Of a stretch of 38,536 nucleotides of DNA, positions 7,794-16,533 are shown piece by piece. The notes under the pieces are model-generated. The model was not told where the DNA came from, searched no databases, and was given only the letters and a program-made list of their open reading frames with translations. Numbering within the stretch: position 1 is the stretch's first letter; each line of letters begins with the position of its first letter. The stretch is from an uncultured Prevotellaceae bacterium (GTDB lineage Bacteria; Bacteroidota; Bacteroidia; Bacteroidales; Muribaculaceae): assembly GCA_937904375.1 (NCBI GenBank), contig CALDIG010000103.1:1-38536 (forward strand). The letters run 5' to 3'. Position numbers and translations under genes: made by a program.

Positions 7794-9437
7794 TTACTTA
7801 AGTGGGCATCGTGGCTTGATTTGCTTGAAGAAGTCGTTGCCCTTGTCATCAACGAGGATGAAGGCGGGGAAGTCTTCGACCTCGATTTTCCAAATCGCCT
7901 CCATGCCGAGTTCGGGATATTCCACACACTCGATGCTCTTGATGTTGTTCTGCGCCAGGATGGCTGCTGGTCCGCCAATGCTGCCCAGGTAGAAGCCGCC
8001 ATGCTTCTTGCAGGCGTCGGTAACGGCTTGCGAACGGTTGCCCTTGGCGAGCATGATGAGGCTGCCGCCGTGGTCTTGGAACTCGTCAACGTAGGGGTCC
8101 ATGCGTCCTGCTGTGGTGGGACCCATCGAGCCGCATGCCATGCCGGCAGGTGTCTTGGCGGGACCTGCGTAGTAGATGGGATGGTCCTTGAGGTACTGTG
8201 GCATGCCCTCGCCGGCGTCGAGGCGCGCCTTAATCTTGGCGTGAGCAATGTCGCGGCCCACGATGATGGTGCCGTTAAGGCTCAGACGGGTGCTCACGGG
8301 ATATTGGCTCAAAATCTTGCACACCTCGCTCATGGGCTGGTTGAGGTCAATCTTCACTGCATCGCCCTCGCCAGCCTCGCGCAGCTCGGCAGGAATCAGC
8401 TCGGCGGGGTTGTCGTCGAGTTTCTCAATCCAGATGCCGTCGCGGTTGATTTTTGCCTTGATGTTGCGGTCGGCACTGCAGCTCACACCCAGACCAATGG
8501 GGCAGCTGGCACCGTGGCGTGGCAAGCGCACCACACGCACGTCGTGGGCAAGGTACTTGCCGCCAAATTGTGCGCCGAGCCCAATGTTCTGCGCCTCCTC
8601 AAGCAGCTGCTTCTCAAGCTCGATGTCACGGAAGGCGCGGCCTGTCTCGTCGCCAGTGGTGGGCAGCTCATCGTAGTAGTGGGTGGAGGCGAGCTTCACG
8701 GTGAGCAGGTTCTTCTCGGCACTGGTACCGCCAATCACGATGGCGATGTGGTAAGGCGGACAAGCGGCGGTGCCCAGCGATTTCATCTTCTCCACGAGGA
8801 AGGGGATGAGGGTGCCGGGGTTTTGGATGCGGGCTTTGGTCTCTTGATAGAGGTAGGTCTTGTTGGCGCTGCCGCCACCTTTTGTAACGCACAGGAACTT
8901 GTACTCCATGCCTTCGGTGGCCTCGAGGTCGATTTGCGCGGGCAGGTTGCAGTGGGTGTTCACCTCGTCAAACATGGTGAGGGGAGCGTTTTGCGAGTAG
9001 CGCAGGTTCTCCTCGGTATAGGTCTTGAAAACACCCAGCGAGAGCGCTTCCTCGTCGCAGAAGCCGGTCCACACCTGCTGACCCTTCTCGCCGTGGATGA
9101 TGGCGGTGCCGGTGTCTTGGCACAGAGGCAGCTGACCCTTCACCGAGGTCTCGGCGTTGCGCAAGAAGGTGAGTGCCACATACTTGTCGTTCTCGCTCGC
9201 CTCGGGGTCGCTGAGGATTTTAGCTACCTGCTCGTTGTGAGCACGGCGCAGCATGAACGACACGTCGCGGAAGCACGCATTGGCGAGCATCGTCAACGCC
9301 TCGGGCTCCACTTTCAGGATGGGCTTGCCCTCAAATTCACTCACGCTCACATAATCTTTGGTGAGCAGATAATACTCGGTCTTGTCTTCCCCAAGCTGAA
9401 ACATGGGGGCATACTTAAACTCAGGTGTGTTAGCCAT
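7794..9437 (-). CDS. fumB: Fumarate hydratase, class I (iron-sulfur, FumA/FumB type)
   Basis: This cytoplasmic enzyme interconverts fumarate and L-malate using an oxygen-sensitive [4Fe-4S] cluster. The 547-residue length matches the single-chain bacterial class I enzymes. The N-terminal catalytic half contains the cluster-type motif [20 protein letters not shown] and ASCPIGLG; the C-terminal half (from about residue 340) contains [22 protein letters not shown] and [12 protein letters not shown]. Both fumarase domains are complete. It has its own promoter (9487-9494) and terminator and appears monocistronic. Together with the SdhCAB complex at 17792-21844 it forms the reductive branch from malate to succinate. 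The product is certain at family level; whether to call it fumA or fumB is only convention. Confidence 0.95.
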   Translation of the reverse strand: MANTPEFKYAPMFQLGEDKTEYYLLTKDYVSVSEFEGKPILKVEPEALTMLANACFRDVSFMLRRAHNEQVAKILSDPEASENDKYVALTFLRNAETSVKGQLPLCQDTGTAIIHGEKGQQVWTGFCDEEALSLGVFKTYTEENLRYSQNAPLTMFDEVNTHCNLPAQIDLEATEGMEYKFLCVTKGGGSANKTYLYQETKARIQNPGTLIPFLVEKMKSLGTAACPPYHIAIVIGGTSAEKNLLTVKLASTHYYDELPTTGDETGRAFRDIELEKQLLEEAQNIGLGAQFGGKYLAHDVRVVRLPRHGASCPIGLGVSCSADRNIKAKINRDGIWIEKLDDNPAELIPAELREAGEGDAVKIDLNQPMSEVCKILSQYPVSTRLSLNGTIIVGRDIAHAKIKARLDAGEGMPQYLKDHPIYYAGPAKTPAGMACGSMGPTTAGRMDPYVDEFQDHGGSLIMLAKGNRSQAVTDACKKHGGFYLGSIGGPAAILAQNNIKSIECVEYPELGMEAIWKIEVEDFPAFILVDDKGNDFFKQIKPRCPLK

Positions 9438-9486
9438 AAGAAAAAACGGTTATGTTAGTTATTTTTTATTATTTATTTCAACAATG

Positions 9487-9494
9487 CAAAGGTA
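9487..9494 (-). promoter_or_regulatory. -7 promoter box (TACCTTTG) of the fumarase gene
   Basis: The minus strand reads TACCTTTG about 50 bases upstream of the fumarase start, giving a leader of roughly 45 bases. Confidence 0.65.
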
Positions 9495-9535
9495 GTGCTT
9501 TTTTAGATATAACACAAATTTTTCGTGACATGGTT

Positions 9536-9658
9536 TCGTGAGGCGGTGCCTCACGACCTGCCGACCGATTGTGTTCTGGCTTTGCTTCGCTTGTTTTTGC
9601 TTCGCTTGTGTGGCTTTTGTTACAATCGGTTGCGAGGTCGCAAGGCACCGCCTTGCGA
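9536..9658. repeat. Nested double palindrome (37-bp inverted repeats, each itself a hairpin)
   Basis: The outer arms 9536-9572 and 9622-9658 are complementary over most of 37 bases. Within each arm the first 21 bases form their own palindrome: TCGTGAGGC/GCCTCACGA in the left arm and TCGCAAGGC/GCCTTGCGA in the right arm, both around a GGT or ACC centre. Bases that differ between the arms differ in pairs, so each arm hairpin is preserved. The 49-base centre contains TGCTTCGCTTGT twice. It lies just after the stop of the SH3 protein gene and before the fumarase promoter, so it may also end transcription. Confidence 0.75.
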
Positions 9659-9671
9659 TAGTGATAGTGGT

Positions 9672-10028
9672 TTAGCGTCTTCTCTTTTTTGAGCTTTTCT
9701 TGTTCTTTTTATTCTTGGTTGCTGAGGGGGTAGTGCCTTCGGGGCGAATATATTGCGTTGATACCCATCCCTGGTCGTAGCCGCGCTCATGATAGGCGTT
9801 GACGCGCGCATAACCGTTCTTGGTGGGACCCACATACATCATCCTGGAGCCTTTATAGAGGAAAATGGGTCGCCCCTCTTTTGGACCAAAGCTGTAGGTG
9901 ACAGGTTCGTAGCTCTTTCCTGGACCTATCCTGAGATATACACTGTTGCCAGTACACACATAGTATTTCTGTGCGTCCATCGCCACAAAAGCGAAGAACA
10001 TCAATGAGATTAAAATAAGACGTTTCAT
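9672..10028 (-). CDS. Small secreted SH3-domain (SH3b-like) protein
   Basis: The protein has 118 residues. A signal peptide ends near residue 19 (AMDAQ). Residues about 21-97 look like a bacterial SH3 domain: VYLRIGPGKSYEPV resembles the usual VNVRSGPSTSYPVI start, and GWVSTQYI is the typical closing strand. The last 20 residues are strongly basic (KNKKNKKSSKKRRR), which is unusual for an exported protein and may bind anionic wall or nucleic acid; that is conjecture. It is divergent from the DUF2027-Smr gene. Its substrate is unknown. Confidence 0.75.
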   Translation of the reverse strand: MKRLILISLMFFAFVAMDAQKYYVCTGNSVYLRIGPGKSYEPVTYSFGPKEGRPIFLYKGSRMMYVGPTKNGYARVNAYHERGYDQGWVSTQYIRPEGTTPSATKNKKNKKSSKKRRR

Positions 10029-10073
10029 AGCAGTTTAATTAATTAGTTATTAGATGATAATGATTATTGATGA

Positions 10074-10081
10074 CAAAATTA
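10074..10081 (-). promoter_or_regulatory. -7 promoter box (TAATTTTG) of the SH3 protein gene
   Basis: The minus strand reads TAATTTTG 46 bases before the start at 10028. It lies in the 137-base divergent spacer opposite the promoter at 10127. Confidence 0.5.
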
Positions 10082-10126
10082 TGAATATAATTTTATTTTT
10101 CCAAGTAATAATCCTCAAAAAATGAT

Positions 10127-10134
10127 TATCTTTG
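10127..10134 (+). promoter_or_regulatory. -7 promoter box (TATCTTTG) of the DUF2027-Smr gene
   Basis: TATCTTTG followed by CAC fits the consensus and lies 31 bases before the start codon at 10166. Confidence 0.65.
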
Positions 10135-10165
10135 CACTAATCAATAACAACAAAACGAAATAATT

Positions 10166-11245
10166 ATGGTAAAAGTAAATGATATAGTGCGCTTTCTCAA
10201 TGATGTGGGAGGCGGCAAAGTGACCCGAGTGGAGGGTAAGATGGTGTATGTCGAGGATGAGGATGGCTTCGAGCGTCCCGTGCTCGAGAAGGAGGTTGTG
10301 GTGGTGGATACCGCAAAACCGCATCACACCACCTACGAGAAGCCGCTAGTGATAAAGAGCAAACTCGTGGAGCCCGACGTGCCCGAGCCAAAACCTGAGC
10401 CAAAACCAATGGAACCAGTATTTGAGACCGAGGAGGGCGAGGCGCTCAATATCGTGCTCGCCTACGAGCCTCGTGAGATTAAGCACTTGAATACCACCAC
10501 GTTCTACTCAATGCTCGTCAACGACAGCAACTATTTTCTCTATTTCGTCTATATGACTCGCGGCGATGAGGACCGCGAGTGGACCACGCGCTATCACGAC
10601 ATCGTGGAGCCAAACACGCAGGTGCCTCTCGACGAGTTTGGGCACAACGACCTCAACTCTATGACGCACGTAGCGGTGCAGTACATCGCATTCAAACAAG
10701 GCAAGGGTTTCGCGCTCAAGAATCCCGCTTTGGTGCAGTTACGCCTTGATGTGACGAAGTTCTACAAACTTCACTGCTTCCACGAGACAGAATATTTTGA
10801 CACGCCAGTGCTGCAGATGGAAATCACCCGAAATGACTTGCCCACAAAGCCGTTGCGCATCGACAGCAGCGCTCTTGAGAACGCCATGCGCGACAAGCGT
10901 CGCCGCGATGAGCGCCCACAACGCAGGCCCAAGCCAGTTCACAAGAAAAAGAAGGTTGAGACCATCGTTCAGGACTTGCACATCCATGAGCTTGTAGATA
11001 ATACCGCCGGGTTCTCCAATGCCGATATGCTAAACTACCAGCTCGCCAAGTTCTGCGAGGTGATGAAAGAAAACGAGGATAAACTGGGTCAGAAAATCGT
11101 CTTCATCCACGGCAAGGGCGAGGGAGTGCTGCGCAACGCCATACTCACCGAGCTAAAGCGCAAATGGCCCGCCTGCACCGTGCAGGACGCCAGCTTCCAG
11201 GAATATGGCTTCGGAGCCACACAAGTCACCATACACAAGCATTAA
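10166..11245 (+). CDS. DUF2027 domain protein with C-terminal Smr domain
   Basis: The 359-residue cytoplasmic protein follows the architecture common in Bacteroidetes: an N-terminal DUF2027 region (residues 1 to about 250, beginning VKVNDIVRFLNDVGGGKVTR) and a C-terminal Smr domain (about 268-359). The Smr signatures are visible: DLHIHEL near residue 270, and IHGKGEGVLRNAI near residue 313. Smr domains bind or nick branched or structured nucleic acid in MutS2 and related proteins, but the role of the DUF2027-Smr form is not established. No signal peptide or membrane segment is seen. It converges on the 11309-11941 gene, with only repeats between them. Confidence 0.9.
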   Translation: MVKVNDIVRFLNDVGGGKVTRVEGKMVYVEDEDGFERPVLEKEVVVVDTAKPHHTTYEKPLVIKSKLVEPDVPEPKPEPKPMEPVFETEEGEALNIVLAYEPREIKHLNTTTFYSMLVNDSNYFLYFVYMTRGDEDREWTTRYHDIVEPNTQVPLDEFGHNDLNSMTHVAVQYIAFKQGKGFALKNPALVQLRLDVTKFYKLHCFHETEYFDTPVLQMEITRNDLPTKPLRIDSSALENAMRDKRRRDERPQRRPKPVHKKKKVETIVQDLHIHELVDNTAGFSNADMLNYQLAKFCEVMKENEDKLGQKIVFIHGKGEGVLRNAILTELKRKWPACTVQDASFQEYGFGATQVTIHKH

Positions 11246-11308
11246 TGAGTTATGAGTTGTGAGTTATGAGTTTTGAGTCCTCTCCACTCTCCACTCTGTA
11301 CTCTCCAC
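11246..11308. repeat. Two tandem word repeats in a convergent spacer
   Basis: ATGAGTT-type words occur four times directly after the Smr stop codon, then CTCTCCACT-type words follow up to the stop of the opposing gene. No hairpin with a T-run is seen, so neither gene has an obvious intrinsic terminator here. Confidence 0.6.
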
Positions 11309-11941
11309 TCAAAAGCTGAACTTGCGTCCTGTCCACTTGAGGATTTTTTGCTTCTTTGTGCCGTTGTCGTACCAATAAGTGACAATTATGTTCTTGCCGG
11401 TGCGTGGCAGGGTGTAAGAAATATAGGCGCCATCTTCGGTTGTTATAGCGGGTCCGAACCCCAGAACTTCATATTGGGTCATCTTCTTGGTGGCTTTGTT
11501 GTAGCGGTAGAACTGAATGCCGTCGAATTGTCCCGGGCTATACTTGCCGTTGGTGTAGCAGCCCACGTTGTAGGCAAAGAGGCAGTGCTTTCCGTCGGTC
11601 TCGTTCCAATAGCACATCTCCACCCTGCACAAGTCTTTAACAGATTCGTACTCGCTGTTGTGCTCAAACACCGCATAGCCGTTTTTGTCGTCAACGGTGA
11701 GCGTTTCGCCTTCTTTCTGTTGAGCGCCCTTGCGGTGGAGCAACCAGGCCTGCTTGACTCCGTTTCTCACCTCATCGAGGCAGCAGTCTTCGTCCTCGTC
11801 ATAGACATAATCGGAGAGGTACGCCCAGGCGAAGTCGCTGATATTGGGCTTAGCGCCTTTGTATTTCACTCTGATGGCATCTTGAGCCACCATCGTCAGC
11901 GTGAGGCAGGCAAAGATGATTGCAAATGATGTTCGTTTCAT
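11309..11941 (-). CDS. Secreted protein of unknown function (210 residues)
   Basis: A signal peptide ends near residue 20 (TMVAQ|D). The mature part is about 190 residues, rich in aromatic residues and predicted mostly beta by eye (FDGIQFYRYNKATKKMTQYEVLGFGP, then a TYWYDNGTKKQK strand near the end). An acidic patch DYVYDEDEDCC lies near residue 50. There is no lipobox and no shared C-terminal domain. I recognise no family. It has its own promoter at 11975. Confidence 0.7.
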   Translation of the reverse strand: MKRTSFAIIFACLTLTMVAQDAIRVKYKGAKPNISDFAWAYLSDYVYDEDEDCCLDEVRNGVKQAWLLHRKGAQQKEGETLTVDDKNGYAVFEHNSEYESVKDLCRVEMCYWNETDGKHCLFAYNVGCYTNGKYSPGQFDGIQFYRYNKATKKMTQYEVLGFGPAITTEDGAYISYTLPRTGKNIIVTYWYDNGTKKQKILKWTGRKFSF

Positions 11942-11974
11942 ATATAAGAGTTTTTATGTTATATTATTACGGCG

Positions 11975-11982
11975 CAAAAATA
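11975..11982 (-). promoter_or_regulatory. -7 promoter box (TATTTTTG)
   Basis: The minus strand reads TATTTTTG, 34 bases before the start at 11941 of the secreted protein gene. Confidence 0.5.
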
Positions 11983-12046
11983 CAGAAAAAGATGCAACTA
12001 AAAGAGATTAAACACAATTTTTTCTTAGTTTTATGTTGAAAAATTG

Positions 12047-12054
12047 TATATTTG
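12047..12054 (+). promoter_or_regulatory. -7 promoter box (TATATTTG) of the susC-susD pair
   Basis: TATATTTG followed by TGAC lies 29 bases before the SusC-like start at 12084. No SusR, hybrid two-component or ECF-sigma/anti-sigma regulator is adjacent. Confidence 0.55.
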
Positions 12055-12083
12055 TGACCTAAAACCCATAAAACTGCAATAAT

Positions 12084-14783
12084 ATGGTATCAGTCAAGAC
12101 AATTCTGAAGCTCACAGCAAAGGCTGCTATGGTGGCTCTTGCGCTGCCTGCGGTGGCACAGAATGCCAGCGACTCAACTGGTATGGTGCGACCATCAAGT
12201 AGAAGCGAGGTGGTGACCGAGAACGAGATGAACCGCGAGCAGGTATCTACCGCGCTCGATGCCATCAACGGACGTGTGGCAGGTCTCACCATCACCCGCA
12301 GCGACAACGGCGTGGCGGCGATGAATGCGGTGCGTGTGCGAGGCACCACGTCGCTCACCGGCGGCAACGACCCGCTGATTATCATCGACGGCGTGATTGG
12401 CGATCTCACAACCCTGTCATCGATTTATCCTGCCGACATCGAGAGCTTCAACATCCTCAAGGACGCCAGCGAGACAGCACAGTATGGCTCTCGTGGCGCT
12501 GCCGGCGTAATCGAGGTGGTCACCAAGAAAGGTCGTTCGGGCAAGACCACTATCAGCTACAACGGCAGTTACGGCTTTGGCAAGGTTTTCAAGAATCTCA
12601 AGATGCTCGACGCCGCAAGATATAAAAGCGAAGTGGCGAGTCGTGGCATGATGCTCGTGGATAATGGCTTCAACACCAATTGGCAGCGAGCCATTGAGCA
12701 GACGGCGTTTCTTCAGGACCATCACATCGCCTTTTCGGGCGGAGGCAACGACAATGGCTACCGCGTGTCTTTAGGCTATGTTGACCATAATGGCGTGATT
12801 TTGCACGAGAACACGCGCAACTTCACCAGCAACATGAGCATGTATCAGAATATGTTTGACGGACTGCTAAAGATTGATGTTGGTGTGTTTGGCAGTCTGC
12901 AAAAGAACAAGACCTCTATCTACGATGTTCAGAAGACGTTTTACTCGGCGGCAGCCTTTAACCCCACCTTTGAGGCGGCACAGAATGCCAGTGGCGGCTA
13001 CGACGGTTTCGCCTACAGCAACCAAATCAATCACCCAGTGGCGTTGATGGACAGCCGCACCCAGGACAATACCACGCACATCAGCACTCACGCCAAACTC
13101 ACCCTGCGATTGGCGCAAGGACTCGACTTGGCGGTGTTTGGCGCCTACAGCCACACCGAGGTGGAGCGTCAGCAATATCTGCCCACATCGATTTGGGCTC
13201 ATGGTCAGGCCTATCGCAGCACCGCCAAGACCGAGTCGCTGCTTGGCAACATCATCCTGACCTACGACAAATCATTAGGCTTGCATCATCTTAACGCTAT
13301 GGCGCTTGCCGAGGCGCAGCGCGACACCTATAGTGGCTTCTTCACCACCACCACCAATTTCAACAACAACACCATTGGCTTCGACAATATTCAGGCTGGT
13401 GCGCTCACCTTGTGGGAAGGTACCGGCAGTTACCGCGAGAAACCGTCGCTGGTGGCTTTCATGGGGCGTGTGAGTTATGATTACGACAACCGCTACAGCC
13501 TCACCCTCACGGCGCGCACCGACGGCTCGTCGAAGTTTGGCGACAACCACAAGTGGGGGTTCTTCCCATCGGTATCGGCGGCGTGGACCATCAGCAACGA
13601 GCAGTTCTTGCGCGACACGCCGTGGCTTGATAACCTGAAGTTGAGAGCGGGGTATGGCCTTGCGGGAAATCAGGGAGGTATCGACTCCTATTCCAGCGTG
13701 CGTTACGCGCAGCCTGCCGGTGTAGCACCAGTTGGCAATGAGGCATTGGTCACCTTCGCCACTCTGCGCAACGTTAACCCCGACCTCAAGTGGGAGGTGA
13801 AACGCACCTTCAACGCCGGCATCGACGCTGCGTTCCTAGCTGGGCGGCTGTTCACCTCAATCGACTTTTACACCAGCAAGACCGTCGATATGCTTTACAA
13901 CTACGGTGTGCCGGTGCCGCCATTCACTTTCAGCAGTCTGCTCGCCAACTTGGGCCAGATGCGCAACAGCGGTGTGGAGATTTCGCTTGGCGCTACTCCG
14001 TTCAAGACAAAGGACATGGAGCTTAATGTGAACATAAACTTGGCGTTCCAGCGCAATAAGCTGCTTTCGTTGAGCGGAGAATATCAGGGTTACCAAATCA
14101 ATGCCGACGACTATGTGGTAATCTCAAGCCTTAACGGCGCAGGATTCCACGGCGGCGACAACAATATCGTTTATCAGATTGTGGGACAGCCTCTTGGCAC
14201 CTTCTACCTGCCACATTGCACAGGGCTGAAGGCTAACGACGACGGCAGCTACACCTACGAGATTGCCGACCTCGACGGCGATGGCATCATCGACCTTGAG
14301 AACGGCAAAGACCGCCAGTTGTGCGGACAAGCCACACCAAAGGCGCTGCTCGGCACCAACTTCAGTTTCCGTTACAAGAACTTTGACGTTGTGCTGCAGA
14401 TGAACGGCGCTTTTGGCCACAAAATCTACAACGGCACCTCGCTAACCTATATGAACATGAACAGTCTGCCGGGATATAACGTGCTTGCCAGCGCTCCCGA
14501 TGCCAACATTGTGGACCAGACCGCCACCGACTACTGGCTCGAGAACGGCGATTACCTCAATCTCGACTATCTGACGCTTGGATGGAATGTGCCAGTGAAG
14601 AGCAAGATTATCAGTCGCTTGCGACTGTCGGTGACCATCAACAATCTTGCCACCTTCACCAGCTATAGCGGTCTCACGCCCATCATCAACAGCAACAACG
14701 TGGACAGCACTCTGGGCGTTGACGACAAGCGCACTTATCCTTTGGCGCGCAACTACACATTGGGAGTAAACATCACCTTCTAA
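12084..14783 (+). CDS. SusC/RagA-family TonB-linked outer-membrane transporter
   Basis: This is the barrel partner of a nutrient-import pair. The signal peptide ends near residue 26 (LPAVAQ|N). A plug domain follows with the family motifs ALDAINGRVAGL, VRVRGTTSLTGGNDPLIIIDG and PADIESFNILKDASETAQYGSRGAAGVIEVVTKKG split across residues 55-150. The rest is a beta-barrel ending in YTLGVNITF, with a terminal aromatic residue as expected for BAM insertion. At 899 residues it is shorter than typical SusC proteins (about 1000), and the N-terminal carboxypeptidase-regulatory-like domain is absent. The SusD partner starts 11 bases downstream. No glycoside hydrolase is nearby, so the substrate is unknown. 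Confidence 0.95.
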   Translation: MVSVKTILKLTAKAAMVALALPAVAQNASDSTGMVRPSSRSEVVTENEMNREQVSTALDAINGRVAGLTITRSDNGVAAMNAVRVRGTTSLTGGNDPLIIIDGVIGDLTTLSSIYPADIESFNILKDASETAQYGSRGAAGVIEVVTKKGRSGKTTISYNGSYGFGKVFKNLKMLDAARYKSEVASRGMMLVDNGFNTNWQRAIEQTAFLQDHHIAFSGGGNDNGYRVSLGYVDHNGVILHENTRNFTSNMSMYQNMFDGLLKIDVGVFGSLQKNKTSIYDVQKTFYSAAAFNPTFEAAQNASGGYDGFAYSNQINHPVALMDSRTQDNTTHISTHAKLTLRLAQGLDLAVFGAYSHTEVERQQYLPTSIWAHGQAYRSTAKTESLLGNIILTYDKSLGLHHLNAMALAEAQRDTYSGFFTTTTNFNNNTIGFDNIQAGALTLWEGTGSYREKPSLVAFMGRVSYDYDNRYSLTLTARTDGSSKFGDNHKWGFFPSVSAAWTISNEQFLRDTPWLDNLKLRAGYGLAGNQGGIDSYSSVRYAQPAGVAPVGNEALVTFATLRNVNPDLKWEVKRTFNAGIDAAFLAGRLFTSIDFYTSKTVDMLYNYGVPVPPFTFSSLLANLGQMRNSGVEISLGATPFKTKDMELNVNINLAFQRNKLLSLSGEYQGYQINADDYVVISSLNGAGFHGGDNNIVYQIVGQPLGTFYLPHCTGLKANDDGSYTYEIADLDGDGIIDLENGKDRQLCGQATPKALLGTNFSFRYKNFDVVLQMNGAFGHKIYNGTSLTYMNMNSLPGYNVLASAPDANIVDQTATDYWLENGDYLNLDYLTLGWNVPVKSKIISRLRLSVTINNLATFTSYSGLTPIINSNNVDSTLGVDDKRTYPLARNYTLGVNITF

Positions 14784-14794
14784 ACACAAGTAAA

Positions 14795-16420
14795 ATGAAA
14801 CGCATTATTATATATTTTTGGGCAGTGTTGATGTTGGCATGCACCTCATGTGACAAGTTTCTTGAGGAGAACCCCACCGACCGTATTCCCGATACCGAGG
14901 CCTACAACACCGAGGGAGACCTCTACCGCAATGCCGTGGCGGCACTCTATAAATATGTGGGTGGCAACAGCAACAGCCAGGGACTGCAAGGCACTGGACG
15001 AGGGGTCTATGACCTCAACACCTTCACCACCGACGAGGCAATCATGCCCACGCGCGGCGCCGATTGGTATGACGGAGGCTTTTGGCAAGACCTCTTCACC
15101 CACCAGTGGGGAACAAGCAACGGAGCCATCGACGGCACATGGGACTATCTGTTCCAAGCCATCATCAAGTGTAACGAGTCGCTTGAGCACATCGACGCCT
15201 TCCTCGCGCAGCATCCGGGCAACGACAACGTGGCAGCTTACCGCGCCGAGGTGCGGGGACTCAGGGCGATGTTCTATTTCTATGCTATGGACCTCTATGG
15301 CCGTGTGCCGGTATTCTCCAAGTCTAGCCCCGATGTCGCCGACGTGAAGCTGCAACCTCGCAGCACGACCTTCGACTTCATTCGCGGCGAACTGCTTGAC
15401 GTGCTGTTGTTGCTAAGCCATGAGCGCAGCAATCGACATGGCGACTATTACGGGCGCTTTACTGGGTCTGTGGCGCTATTCCTGCTCGCAAAGTTGGCTC
15501 TTAACGCCGAGGTTTATACCCACGACAACTGGACCGATGCCTCCCGTCCCGATGGCAAGAACATCATCTGGACTATATATGGCAACAAATACAACACTTG
15601 GGAAGCCACCATTTACTTCTGCGATATGTTGAAAACCTACGGTTACACTCTCGACAATGATTTCGTCACGCCGTTTGTGGTGAACAACGAGGTTTCTTCT
15701 GAGAATATCTTCACGATACCAATGGACAAGTATCTCTACACCAATCAGTACATTTACTTGTTCCGCTCGCGCCACTACAACCATGCCGCCGCTTTAGGTC
15801 TCAACGGCGAGAACGGCTCAAGTGCGACAATCGAGGTGCTCAACACCTTTGGCTATGGCACCGACGATGAAGACCCGCGTTTCGTCATGAGCTACTATGC
15901 CGACGAGGTGTTTGACCTCAACGGCAACCCTGTGCTGCTTGATGACGGCACCCAGCTGGTCTATGAGCCGTGGAATGTGGCGCTTGACGTGAGCGGCAAG
16001 GCCTGGGAAAAGACGGCGGGAGCGAGAATGCGTAAATATGAGGTGGACCCCACCGGCACCAAAGACGGCAACCAGAGCGACAACGACATCGTGCTATTCC
16101 GCTACGCCGACGTGCTGCTGATGAAAGCCGAGGCGATGGTGCGCAACGGTGGCAACGGCGACGAGCCGCTCAACATGGTGCGTGACCGTGTGGGTGCGCC
16201 GCATCGCACAGCAACTCTTGCTAATATCCTCGATGAGCGCATGCTTGAACTTTCTTGGGAAGGCTGGCGTCGCAACGACCTAGTGCGTTATGGACTTTTC
16301 ACAAGAGCCTATACCGACCGCCCACAGCTTCCTGGCGAGGCAAGCGGCTACACTACAGTATTCCCCATCCCGGGCAAAGTGCTCTCCCTCACTGGCGATA
16401 GCCAAAACCCCGGCTACTAA
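14795..16420 (+). CDS. SusD/RagB-family surface lipoprotein
   Basis: The 541-residue protein caps the SusC-like channel and binds its substrate at the cell surface. A lipoprotein signal ends near LACTSC, with DKFLEENPTD following, the usual SusD start. Helical TPR-type segments include AEVRGLRAMFYFYAMDLYGRVPV (about residues 150-172) and DNDIVLFRYADVLLMKAEA near 430. The C-terminal signature ILDERMLELSWEGWRRNDLVRYG and the ending VFPIPGKVL...NPGY are characteristic. The gene is translationally close-coupled to the SusC gene and ends in the inverted word-repeat locus at 16430-16533. Confidence 0.95.
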   Translation: MKRIIIYFWAVLMLACTSCDKFLEENPTDRIPDTEAYNTEGDLYRNAVAALYKYVGGNSNSQGLQGTGRGVYDLNTFTTDEAIMPTRGADWYDGGFWQDLFTHQWGTSNGAIDGTWDYLFQAIIKCNESLEHIDAFLAQHPGNDNVAAYRAEVRGLRAMFYFYAMDLYGRVPVFSKSSPDVADVKLQPRSTTFDFIRGELLDVLLLLSHERSNRHGDYYGRFTGSVALFLLAKLALNAEVYTHDNWTDASRPDGKNIIWTIYGNKYNTWEATIYFCDMLKTYGYTLDNDFVTPFVVNNEVSSENIFTIPMDKYLYTNQYIYLFRSRHYNHAAALGLNGENGSSATIEVLNTFGYGTDDEDPRFVMSYYADEVFDLNGNPVLLDDGTQLVYEPWNVALDVSGKAWEKTAGARMRKYEVDPTGTKDGNQSDNDIVLFRYADVLLMKAEAMVRNGGNGDEPLNMVRDRVGAPHRTATLANILDERMLELSWEGWRRNDLVRYGLFTRAYTDRPQLPGEASGYTTVFPIPGKVLSLTGDSQNPGY

Positions 16421-16429
16421 CTATTCGTG

Positions 16430-16533
16430 AGCTAACAAGCTGACGAGCTGACAAGGCAATAGATAATTACTCTGCAAGTCTGCGTTAGCGCACCATTGTC
16501 TCGTCAGCTTGTTTGCTCGTTAGCTTGTCAGCT
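16430..16533. repeat. Inverted AGCTGACAAG-type repeat locus A
   Basis: The left block 16430-16461 contains AGCTAACAAG, CTGACGAG and CTGACAAGGCAATAG; the right block 16495-16533 carries the same words on the other strand. They are separated by about 33 bases. The right block overlaps the TAG stop codon of the lipoprotein gene at 16532. Related loci are at 20536-21078 and 36292-36437. Folded as RNA it would give a long imperfect hairpin between two convergent genes. Confidence 0.7.

Noticed and set aside
7698..9458. 586-codon open frame on the plus strand opposite fumarase
   Set aside because: It lies antisense to a clear full-length fumarase, has no recognisable domain, and its length reflects GC-rich codon bias of the real gene.
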